Positions 43,513 through 50,385 of a DNA stretch of 64,000 nt are shown here, in pieces. Positions within the stretch are counted from its first letter, which is position 1. Every line of letters begins with the position of its first letter. The notes under the pieces are model-generated. The model had not been told where the DNA came from and made no database searches. It saw nothing but the letters and a program-made list of their open reading frames with translations. Source of the DNA: Gammaproteobacteria bacterium (GTDB lineage Bacteria > Pseudomonadota > Gammaproteobacteria > Thiohalobacterales > Thiohalobacteraceae); the NCBI GenBank assembly GCA_018819175.1, contig JAHJQQ010000041.1:11835-75834 (forward strand). The letters run 5' to 3'. The translations under genes and the position numbers were made by a program.

Positions 43513-45588
43513 ATCGTGCGCACCCTGTTCGATCACCTGACCGCGTTCGAGGACCACGATACGGTTGGTATTTCGCACCGTGGACAGTCGATGGGCGATG
43601 ATGATGACGGTGCGACCCTGGCAGATGGCCTGCATGTTCTGCTGGATGATGCGTTCGGATTCGTAATCCAGCGCGCTGGTCGCTTCATCGAGAATGAGAA
43701 TGCGTGGATTGGTTGCGAGGGCACGGGCGATGGCCAGCCGCTGGCGTTGGCCGCCGGACAGGGTCGAGCCGTGTTCGCCGACTATGGTGTCGTAGCCCTC
43801 GGGCATTTCCAGGATAAAGTCGTGCGCACCGGCGAGCTTTGCGACCTGGACAATGGTCTCCATCGGCATGCCCGGATCGGTGAGCGAGATGTTGTCGCGC
43901 ACGGATCGGTTGAAGAGGACGTTCTCCTGAAGCACCACGCCGACACGGTGGCGCAGCCAGGCGGTATCGACCATCGCGAGATCAACGCCATCGACGAGCA
44001 CGCGACCTGATTCCGGGACATACAGACGCTGCACCAGTTTCGCCAGTGTGCTTTTGCCGGACCCGGACCGGCCGACCACGCCGATAACTTGTCCGGCCGG
44101 TATTTCCAGCTCGACACCCCGCAAGACCTCAGCACCATCCGGACGATAGCGGAAGGTCACGCGGTCAAACGTGATGCGGCCGTTGAGTTGCTGCAGTGAG
44201 CTGCGGTTCTGGTTATAGCTGGGTTCGGTCGGGGTATTGAGAATATCGCCCAGGCGTTGCACCGAAACGCCAGCCTGCTGAAAATCCTGCCACAGCTGCA
44301 CCAGACGCAATACTGGGCCACTGACGCGTGCCGCCAGCATGTTGAAGGCTATCAGCTGCCCCACACTGAGGTCACCTGCAATTACAGCGCGGGCGCCGAC
44401 CCACAGGATCAACACGATCACCACCTTATTGATGAAGCCGGCAACCTGATTTGCGATATTGCCCAGGTTGCTGGCCTTGAAGCTGGCACTCACATAGCCG
44501 GCCAGCTGTTCTTCCCAGCGACGTTGCATCTGCGGTTCAACGGCCATCGCCTTGAGGGTCTCGACACCGCTGACCGATTCCACCAGGAAGGCCTGGTTCT
44601 CGGCACCGCGGTTGAATTTTTCATGCACGCGGGCGCGCAGGATTGGCGTCACGAACACGGATAAAAGGACATAGCAGGGAATGGCACCCAGAACGATATA
44701 GGTCAACAGCGGACTGTAGTAATACATCACCGCCAGGAACACTAGCGTGAAAAACAGGTCGATGACCAGCGTCAGTGACGACCCGGTGATGAAACTGCGC
44801 ACGTTTTCCAGCTCACGCACCCGTGCGACCGAATCGCCGATTCGACGTGCGCCAAAATAACTCAGGGGCAAGGCCAGTAGGTGGCCAAACAGTTTCGCGC
44901 CGAGCAGGACGTCGATGCGGTTGGTTGTATGCGAAAACAGATACGTCCGCAGGCCTCCGAGCACCACCTCGAACAGCGACACAACGATCAGCCCGAAGGC
45001 CAATACATCCAGGGTCGTCACCCCCTTGTGTACTAACACCTTGTCGATGACGACCTGAAAGAACAAGGGCGTGATTAATGCGAAGAGTTGCAAGAAAAAC
45101 GAGGCAATCAGGACTTCTGAAAACAGCTTGCGATATTTGACAATGGCGGGGATAAACCACTTAAAGCCGAACTTGGCATCCTCACCCAACAGAATGGCTC
45201 GGCGTGTGAGCAGGATAAGCTTTCCGGACCAGGCTTCCTCGAAGATAGCCCGCGGCAGGGTCAAGGGGCGCGATTCAAGTGGATCCTGGACGAGCACCTT
45301 ATCGCCGTCGATCTTCGCCAGGACAAAATAATGGCCATCTTTATGCTGGGCAATGACAGGAAGCGGGGTTTTCGTGAGCCGATCGTACTGCGTGGTGATT
45401 TCTCGTGCCTTCAGGCCGAGGTGGCGGGCAGCGCGCAGGAGCTCTTGTGCACCCACAAGCGCGCCCGGCGGGGCGAATCGGTGCCGCAACTGCCCCGCAT
45501 CGGCGGGCAGACCCAAAAAACGTGCGACTACTACAAGACTTAACAGCCCGGTATCTAGCCGATGTTCCGTATCAGCAGAATGTGGCAT
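43432..45588 (-). CDS. type I secretion ABC exporter, HlyB type with C39-like domain
   Basis: 718 residues. The N-terminal domain (about 1-130) is C39-peptidase-like but lacks the catalytic Cys (DTGLLSLVVVARFLG where peptidases have a DCG), as in HlyB, so it should dock substrate rather than cleave a leader. Six membrane segments follow (about 150-440), then the ATPase with Walker A VVGRSGSGKS, signature TLSGGQRQR, Walker B RILILDEATSALD and H-loop IIIAHRLST. It should export the RTX protein encoded downstream. Its C-terminal tail is duplicated in the flanking DNA. Confidence 0.95.
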   Translation of the reverse strand: MPHSADTEHRLDTGLLSLVVVARFLGLPADAGQLRHRFAPPGALVGAQELLRAARHLGLKAREITTQYDRLTKTPLPVIAQHKDGHYFVLAKIDGDKVLVQDPLESRPLTLPRAIFEEAWSGKLILLTRRAILLGEDAKFGFKWFIPAIVKYRKLFSEVLIASFFLQLFALITPLFFQVVIDKVLVHKGVTTLDVLAFGLIVVSLFEVVLGGLRTYLFSHTTNRIDVLLGAKLFGHLLALPLSYFGARRIGDSVARVRELENVRSFITGSSLTLVIDLFFTLVFLAVMYYYSPLLTYIVLGAIPCYVLLSVFVTPILRARVHEKFNRGAENQAFLVESVSGVETLKAMAVEPQMQRRWEEQLAGYVSASFKASNLGNIANQVAGFINKVVIVLILWVGARAVIAGDLSVGQLIAFNMLAARVSGPVLRLVQLWQDFQQAGVSVQRLGDILNTPTEPSYNQNRSSLQQLNGRITFDRVTFRYRPDGAEVLRGVELEIPAGQVIGVVGRSGSGKSTLAKLVQRLYVPESGRVLVDGVDLAMVDTAWLRHRVGVVLQENVLFNRSVRDNISLTDPGMPMETIVQVAKLAGAHDFILEMPEGYDTIVGEHGSTLSGGQRQRLAIARALATNPRILILDEATSALDYESERIIQQNMQAICQGRTVIIIAHRLSTVRNTNRIVVLERGQVIEQGAHDDLVNRGGQYSRLWALQSGEAVMGVVK

Positions 45589-45988
45589 GCAATATTCATC
45601 GTCTTATTCATTGCCGGTAATGGCACGACTTCCCGCCATTTAGTACGAATGTATCGGAGCACTCCTTTGTCCCGATCACTCGCAAACTGCATGGTACGCA
45701 TTCAGTACGAATATGCACAAGCAAATTTCGCCATTCGCGTACAGAGCATTGCTCACCACTCGTAACACAGGCAGGTCGGGAATCGGTTGCATCGAAATAT
45801 TCCAGGCGAAGCGCAGCAGAGTTCCGGAATCCAGGTGTTCCTATTCGACTGCATCTGAATTGTTTCGAGAAAAACTCACAACCTCGAAAAGGGTCAGTCT
45901 CGCCAATTGTTCGCAGGATACCGCCTACCGCGACATCCATGATCTGGGTGAGCGTCGCGCATGGACCGGACTTGGAGGGATATGCATT
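45589..45988. other. upstream region of the secretion operon, no intact gene seen
   Basis: About 400 nt between the exporter start and the transposase remnant. Open frames here lack family character. It should hold the operon promoter and contains the paired motifs listed separately. Part of it may be decayed transposase sequence whose N-terminal half is no longer recognisable. Confidence 0.5.
45638..45712. promoter_or_regulatory. pair of ATT(T/C)AGTACGAAT motifs upstream of the exporter gene
   Basis: ATTTAGTACGAAT (45638-45650) and ATTCAGTACGAAT (45700-45712) lie 62 bp apart in direct orientation, 50-125 nt before the exporter start. The second is an inverted repeat ATTC-n5-GAAT. They could be operators for the secretion operon; no regulator gene is adjacent. 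Confidence 0.4.
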
Positions 45989-46170
45989 TCAGAAATGATG
46001 CAGGCACTGGGGCGACGGTATACGTATTACCGCAATCATGAGTATCAGCAAACTGGAACCCTGTGGGAAAGACATTTCCAAGCCGCGCTGATCGACACAG
46101 AAGCCTATCTTCTGACCTGCATGCGCTATATCGAATAACCCGGCGCGGGTGGTAATGGTGGAGCACCCGG
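45989..46170 (+). pseudogene. REP-associated tyrosine transposase (RAYT) remnant
   Basis: The translated segment SEMMQALGRRYTYYRNHEYQ through GTLWERHFQAALIDTEAYLL and CMRYIE is the C-terminal core of IS200-like Y1/RAYT transposases (usual form: GTLWEGRFKAS...YLLxCYRYIELNPVRA). The Y1 region and the HUH motif are missing, and a 2-nt loss after IE turns LNPVRA into a stop plus out-of-frame NPARVVMVE. It is therefore inactive. RAYTs mobilise REP-like palindromes, which abound here. Confidence 0.75.
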
Positions 46171-46245
46171 TCGAATATTCGGCCGATGATGCGGGCGTAT
46201 ATTAGCGTTAATTGCTCTCTGACCCTGATTTGCTATTATCGGCGC

Positions 46246-46707
46246 ATGACAGCCGATAACGCCGAAGACGATGCAGGTTATCTTGTCGCCCCCGCCGATT
46301 GGCCGGGCGATGAAACGACCATTCGTGCCATCCGTGAACGCGTGTTTATCCAGGAACAAGGCATCCCTGCCGAGCTCGAATGGGACGGTCTTGATCACGA
46401 ATGCGTGCATATGCTGGCTTATGACATGGCCGGCAAGGCCATCGCCACAGCGCGCATGCAGGCCGACGGACATATCGGTCGGATGGCGGTCCTGCCGGAA
46501 TGGCGCGGTCATGGCGTCGGCAGTTCCCTGCTCCTGATGCTGGTCGAACTCGCGGCGGCGCATGAACTGGATGAGGTGTATCTGGACGCGCAGACCAGCG
46601 TGGCCAGTTTCTATCATCAACACGGTTTCATCGCCACGGGCGAAGAAGAGTTCGAGGCCGCAGGCATTCCGCATATCCGCATGTCGCGCTTCACCACCGA
46701 CCCTTAA
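46246..46707 (+). CDS. GNAT-family N-acetyltransferase
   Basis: 153 residues from ATG 46246 (MTADNAEDDAGY). ATTIRAIRERVFIQEQGIPAELEWDG, then the acetyl-CoA loop RMAVLPEWRGHGVGSSLL and YLDAQTSVASFYHQHGF are the standard ElaA/GNAT pattern. The acyl acceptor is unknown. It is 18 nt upstream of the next gene on the same strand, with which it appears to be paired. Confidence 0.9.
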   Translation: MTADNAEDDAGYLVAPADWPGDETTIRAIRERVFIQEQGIPAELEWDGLDHECVHMLAYDMAGKAIATARMQADGHIGRMAVLPEWRGHGVGSSLLLMLVELAAAHELDEVYLDAQTSVASFYHQHGFIATGEEEFEAAGIPHIRMSRFTTDP

Positions 46708-46725
46708 ACAACCGAGGAATCCGCC

Positions 46726-47259
46726 TTGTCCTTGACCTCGTTCAGCGACCTTGATCCGGAAGCCTGCCGACTCGGTGAGTCGGACGGTGATTTCGCCGTC
46801 ACCACGCGTGAGGACAGCCGCAGCGCTGCGGCACTTCTCGCTGCTCAGGCACGCCGCCAGGTTGAACTGTTCAGCGCTGATCTTGAACCCTTCATCTACG
46901 ATCAGGCCGCCTTCGTCGAGGCGCTCACCCAGCTGAGCATCAGCAGTTCACGGGCGCGGGTGCGTATCCTGGTCAAGGATTTCGAGCGCAGCGTCAAGGA
47001 AGGACATAGACTGGTCGAACTCAGTCGTCGACTGAGCAGTTTCGTCGAGTTGCGCAAAGTGCACAGTGATTATCAGAATTACAATGAAACCTTTCTCCTG
47101 GTTGATGACTTTGGCTTGCTGCACCGGAGGCATGCACCGCGTTTTGAGGGTGTGTTTAGCTGCAGGGCGCCCTTGGAAGTGCGGCGACTGCGCGCCTATT
47201 TCGACGAAGTGTGGGGCCGCAGCGAACCCGATCCCGATATGAGGCGATTACATTTATGA
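46726..47259 (+). CDS. conserved protein of unknown function paired with the acetyltransferase (TTG start)
   Basis: 177 residues starting at TTG 46726, 8 nt after GAGGA. Sequence features: RRQVELFSADLEPFIYDQAAFVEALTQL, a region RVRILVKDFERSVKEGHRLVELSRRLSSFVELRKV and YNETFLLVDDFGLLHRRH, suggesting an alpha/beta fold reminiscent of phospholipase D-like domains without the HKD motif. I have seen this type of protein next to GNAT genes in gammaproteobacteria; the function is unknown. It overlaps the next gene by ATGA. Confidence 0.8.
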   Translation: MSLTSFSDLDPEACRLGESDGDFAVTTREDSRSAAALLAAQARRQVELFSADLEPFIYDQAAFVEALTQLSISSSRARVRILVKDFERSVKEGHRLVELSRRLSSFVELRKVHSDYQNYNETFLLVDDFGLLHRRHAPRFEGVFSCRAPLEVRRLRAYFDEVWGRSEPDPDMRRLHL

Positions 47260-48134
47260 ATGTAATTAGAAACTATCCAATCAATTCGTCATTCCGGCGC
47301 CGGAATGACGGTCCACAAGATTTACTGACTGGGCTTTGGTTCTTCCTGGCACTGCTCCTCCTTTTGGGTTTCTGCGATCTCGCAACGGCCAGCGACAAGA
47401 TCGACATCATCCCGCTCAAAAATCGCACCGCCGAAGAAGTCATGCCCCTGATCCGGCCCATGCTGGATGCCAACGAAGTCCTGAGTGGAACGGGGTTTCA
47501 GCTCATTGTGCGCGCCTCCGCCGAACGTCAGCAGGAGATCCGCAGCTTAGTCACTCAGCTCGATCAATCGATCAGACAGCTGCGCATCAGTGTGCGTCGT
47601 GCCGCGCGGGAAGAGATCGAACGCGAAGGCGCGCGCGCCAACGTCAATGTCGGCGTCGTTAACGGGGATGTCGAGGCACGCGGCCGAGCCATCATTCACA
47701 GTACCCGCGATAAGAGCGGTGAGCGCAACAACTACCAGGTCACGACGCTGGAAGGCACGCCCGCCTACATCAACACCGGCGAGGCCTTTCCGGTGCCTAC
47801 TCAAAACGATTATGTCGTCAACGGCCAGGTCGTTGTCACCCAGGGTCTGGAATATCAGCAGCTGAACTCCGGCTTCTACGCCCTCGCCCGCACCCAGGGT
47901 AACAGCGTGAGCATCGACATCAGCCCGCAGCGCGAAGTGCTCGATCCACGCGGCAGCGGCCGCATCCAGAGCACATCATTGGTCACCTCTGTACGCGGAC
48001 GACTGGGCGAATGGCTGGAACTGGGCGGTACGAGTCAGCAGCGCAGCCACGAAGGCGGTGGTCTGCTACGCAGCACGCGCGGCAAGGACGATACGCAGCA
48101 GACGCTATGGCTGAAAGTGGATGCGGTTGAATAG
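47256..48134 (+). CDS. secretin-like (N-domain) exported protein
   Basis: 292 residues from ATG 47256, which overlaps the previous stop (ATGA). A hydrophobic segment FFLALLLLLGFCDLATAS gives a signal peptide. IDIIPLKNRTAEEVMPLIRPMLDANEVLSGTGFQLIVRAS resembles the N1/NolW repeats of type II/III secretins, and later QVTTLEGTPAYINTGEAFPVP and LEYQQLNSGFYALARTQG resemble the secretin core approach. It is much shorter than a true secretin (500-700) and lacks a clear pore domain. A 24-bp repeat is embedded in its first codons. Confidence 0.82.
   Translation: MNVIRNYPINSSFRRRNDGPQDLLTGLWFFLALLLLLGFCDLATASDKIDIIPLKNRTAEEVMPLIRPMLDANEVLSGTGFQLIVRASAERQQEIRSLVTQLDQSIRQLRISVRRAAREEIEREGARANVNVGVVNGDVEARGRAIIHSTRDKSGERNNYQVTTLEGTPAYINTGEAFPVPTQNDYVVNGQVVVTQGLEYQQLNSGFYALARTQGNSVSIDISPQREVLDPRGSGRIQSTSLVTSVRGRLGEWLELGGTSQQRSHEGGGLLRSTRGKDDTQQTLWLKVDAVE
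47287..47310. repeat. perfect 24-bp palindrome of the GTCATTCCGGC family, inside a coding region
   Basis: CGTCATTCCGGC joined to GCCGGAATGACG, a loop-less minimal unit. It is translated as SSFRRRND in the N-region of the signal peptide of the secretin-like protein and contributes three consecutive Arg residues. Confidence 0.8.
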
Positions 48135-48179
48135 TGCAACCGATGGGCCTATTGTTTCGGCCAAGTGAGGATGTAGATC

Positions 48180-48341
48180 ATGTCTACCATCAAAGACAAG
48201 ATGACTGAAATAATTCAGGCGCAGCCGATGCGGGAACTGGCCTTCGAACGCATGGTGGCGCGTGGACTGGAAGACGTGCGTCAGAATCGGCTGATATCAG
48301 ACGAGGAAATGGAGAAGCGTATAGGGACATGGCAAAAATAA
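48180..48341 (+). CDS. ParD-like/addiction module antitoxin, probably internally shortened
   Basis: A 53-residue protein MSTIKDKMTEIIQAQPMREL ending with MEKRIGTWQK. The second half (MRELAFERMVARGLEDVRQNRLISDEEMEKRI) is the usual C-terminal region of a common short antitoxin family that pairs with ParE/RelE toxins. In that family the first helix normally continues with a QPDDASYEEI-type stretch before IMREL; here QAQP runs straight into MREL, consistent with an in-frame loss of about 8 codons. Its stop overlaps the toxin remnant by 13 nt. Confidence 0.7.
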   Translation: MSTIKDKMTEIIQAQPMRELAFERMVARGLEDVRQNRLISDEEMEKRIGTWQK

Positions 48342-48623
48342 AATGGACTGACGAAGCTCATGGATGACTGCGGGACATTTACGACTTTATCGCTACTGAC
48401 AACCCCGACGCCGCACTCGCGGTAACACAAGGCTTACGCCAAAGCACAGACACTGCACCGATTCCCTGAGATAGGTTACAAGCTCAAGGATGTACCAGAA
48501 GGTGAAATCAGAATACTGCTCTATGGGCACTATCGTATTGTCTATCTGATAGCGACACCCGCTGACATCATCATTCTAGGCGTTTTCCACGGCGCTTTGG
48601 ATATCGAGCGTTACCCGCTCTAG
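48329..48623 (+). pseudogene. RelE/ParE-family toxin pseudogene
   Basis: From ATG 48329 the frame reads MAKIKWTDEAHG then TGA, continues LRDIYDFIATDNPDAALAVT and, after a frame change near 48428, AKAQTLHRFPEIGYKLKDVP and EGEIRILLYGHYRIVYLIAT to IERYPL and TAG at 48621. The conserved ParE elements (HRFPEIG, HYRIVY) are present but one in-frame stop and one frameshift make it inactive. Confidence 0.85.
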
Positions 48624-48632
48624 GAAGTTCGA

Positions 48633-49007
48633 CTACCGCTCCGGAAACATCTCCGTGTATTCCGTGGCATCGAAGAAAGCTTCCAGCGAGACAATCTTGC
48701 CCTGTTCCACTTTCGCCCACAGCACCACGCGGGTGATATCGACGATATTGATGCGAATCCGGAAGTCCAGGATCGCGCAGACATCATGACCATCAATGAA
48801 AATTTTCCGGCGATCGATACCATCCAGAATCTGGCCGATACGGCCGACGATATCGACAACAAAGATATCCGGACTGGTATGCGCATCGACCGGCCCGCGA
48901 TAACTGAATTGCGCATCGGACAGCGTTGCGCGCACAGCGTCATAATCGTGCGCGGCAAAGGCATCCAGAAAAGTGTTGAATACAGCTTCGGTAGTGGCTT
49001 CTATCAT
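48633..49007 (-). CDS. SnoaL/NTF2-like domain protein
   Basis: A 124-residue protein with the cone-shaped NTF2-like pattern: an N-terminal helix pair (EAVFNTFLDAFAAHDYDAVRATLSD), then strands GRIGQILDGIDRRKIFIDG, VCAILDFRI and ITRVVLWAKVEQGKIVSLEAFFD ending TEYTEMFPE. Members include isomerases, polyketide cyclases and many proteins of unknown role. It ends 10 nt from the convergent toxin remnant and is preceded by a partial dispersed repeat. Confidence 0.82.
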   Translation of the reverse strand: MIEATTEAVFNTFLDAFAAHDYDAVRATLSDAQFSYRGPVDAHTSPDIFVVDIVGRIGQILDGIDRRKIFIDGHDVCAILDFRIRINIVDITRVVLWAKVEQGKIVSLEAFFDATEYTEMFPER

Positions 49008-49030
49008 TCGAAATTCTCAGATTCGTCAAT

Positions 49031-49060
49031 ACTAGATTCCGGCCTGCGCCGGAATAACGA
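49031..49060. repeat. half copy of the GTCATTCCGGC repeat
   Basis: ACTAGATTCCGGCCTGCGCC followed by GGAATAACGA. One arm of the family is present just upstream of the NTF2-like gene; the other arm is missing. Confidence 0.7.
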
Positions 49061-49085
49061 ATAATTCAAAATTTTCTGAGGTAAT

Positions 49086-49222
49086 CTAGGGAACCTCTGA
49101 TTAATCCGTCATTGCGAGGAGCGGTGCGACGCGGCAATCTTCAAGCTGTTGATCTACCGTTGCGTGAGATTGCTTCGCTGCGCTCGCAATGACGACTCAA
49201 CGAACAAATCGGCGCTCCCTAG
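49086..49222. mobile_element. TA-flanked miniature element with GTCATTGCGAG core
   Basis: Ends CTAGGGAACCTCTGATT (49086-49102) and AAATCGGCGCTCCCTAG (49206-49222) are inverted repeats matching at about 13 of 17 positions. Inside, CGTCATTGCGAGGAGCG and CGCTCGCAATGACG (49107-49194) form a second inverted pair with AGATTGCTTCGCTGCG. TA lies at both outer borders. The right end overlaps the stop codon of the mutarotase gene. Confidence 0.75.
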
Positions 49223-50133
49223 CCTAATGCCTCAACCGAGTAGCGCACCCACAGATGATGTTCCGCGCCGGGCGCCAGCTCAACGACATCATCGGCGGCA
49301 TTGGTGCTTTCAACGCAGAGCATGTTGAGATAACCATCCTTGCCCAGATCGCCCATCTTTTCCGCCTTTTCAACGCCGGGATTCCACACCACAGTGGAGC
49401 TGCTGCCCTTCTTGGCAATGCGGATGCTGCGTTTCATCAGCGGATCTTCAATGACGCAGTCGGCGGTGGACTGTAAGTAGATACGGTCGACTTCACCGGC
49501 GATCGTCACCTGGCCAGTCTGTTGTTTGGATTTTCCACCATCGACCTTGTCTATATAGGGACAATCGTCCAGACCATGCAATTTTACCTGACGGACATCA
49601 CCGACTTCGAAATAGGTATGCAGGGCATCGCCGATGGTGATGGGTTTGCTGCCGGTGTTGCGGGTCACCAGATCGATATCCAGGGTCGGGCCGACGACGA
49701 AATGGATTTCCAGCTCGGAGGCGTGCGGCCACTGCGCGCGCGTCGCATCACTGAACTGAATCCGGAACACCAGTCGCGTGGCACCATTGCCCAGCTTTTG
49801 GGTTTCGACCAGATCCCAGGGTACGGTACGCGCAAAGCCATGACCCGGGAATGTCGGTTCAGTCGCGTGCGGACCGAACCAGGGCCAGCAGATCGGCACA
49901 CCGCCCCGGATGGATTTGCCCGGCGCCAGCTTGGCGTCCTTGGACAGCCAGATCACCGGCTGCGCGCCCTTCGGCGCCCAGGTCATGAGATGTGCGCCCT
50001 GCAGTGCGATAGTCGCTGTGGCATGGGCGTTACTCACTTCGGCAACGATCAATCCGCCCGGCACATCCTTGAAACTCAACTGATCGGGTATTCCGTAGCG
50101 GGCATTTAAGGCCGAGGATTCCGCGTTGCTCAT
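49219..50133 (-). CDS. D-hexose-6-phosphate mutarotase (YeaD type)
   Basis: 304 residues from ATG 50133 (MSNAESSALNARYG), with GGAGTG 7 nt upstream. An aldose-1-epimerase fold: NAHATATIALQGAHLMTWAP, KSIRGGVPICWPWFGPH (Arg and Pro-Ile-Cys-Trp-Pro-Trp-Phe-Gly), GFARTVPWDL, ALHTYFEVGDV and the C-terminal LCVESTNA. The catalytic His/Glu (HGFAR and VES) are present. Substrate preference is glucose 6-phosphate in relatives. The final stop TAG lies in the end of a miniature element, so the last residues (VEALG) might be acquired. Confidence 0.93.
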   Translation of the reverse strand: MSNAESSALNARYGIPDQLSFKDVPGGLIVAEVSNAHATATIALQGAHLMTWAPKGAQPVIWLSKDAKLAPGKSIRGGVPICWPWFGPHATEPTFPGHGFARTVPWDLVETQKLGNGATRLVFRIQFSDATRAQWPHASELEIHFVVGPTLDIDLVTRNTGSKPITIGDALHTYFEVGDVRQVKLHGLDDCPYIDKVDGGKSKQQTGQVTIAGEVDRIYLQSTADCVIEDPLMKRSIRIAKKGSSSTVVWNPGVEKAEKMGDLGKDGYLNMLCVESTNAADDVVELAPGAEHHLWVRYSVEALG

Positions 50134-50236
50134 GAGCACTCCATTGGTTTGGCAAGTCAAGCAGCCGCCAATGTACCTTGCTAGCGGTCATCCGTCACCC
50201 TCCGGCGAGAGATCAAATGGACCATCCAAGATGCAT

Positions 50237-50305
50237 CCCCTGCAGGAGCGGCCTTGGCCGCGAATAAGCATCCAGCGGATCGCGGCCAAGGCCGCTCCTG
50301 CGGGG
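50237..50305. repeat. CAGGAGCGGCCTTGGCCGCG palindromic repeat
   Basis: Arms CCCCTGCAGGAGCGGCCTTG and its complement (ending 50305, GGCCGCTCCTGCGGGG) enclose a GAATAAGCATCCAGCGGATC loop. This family is common in pseudomonads and relatives. It sits in the divergent gap between the mutarotase and FeoB-like genes. Confidence 0.85.
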
Positions 50306-50385
50306 AGTCAACACTATGTGGCGCGGAATGCCCGGCTAATAACAGACTGCTTGCCCCACTCCGCCCGGCTTGAAACAATGCCCTC

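Noticed and set aside
45608..45940. 110-codon reverse-strand frame upstream of the exporter
   Set aside because: Overlaps the probable promoter region and has no family character.
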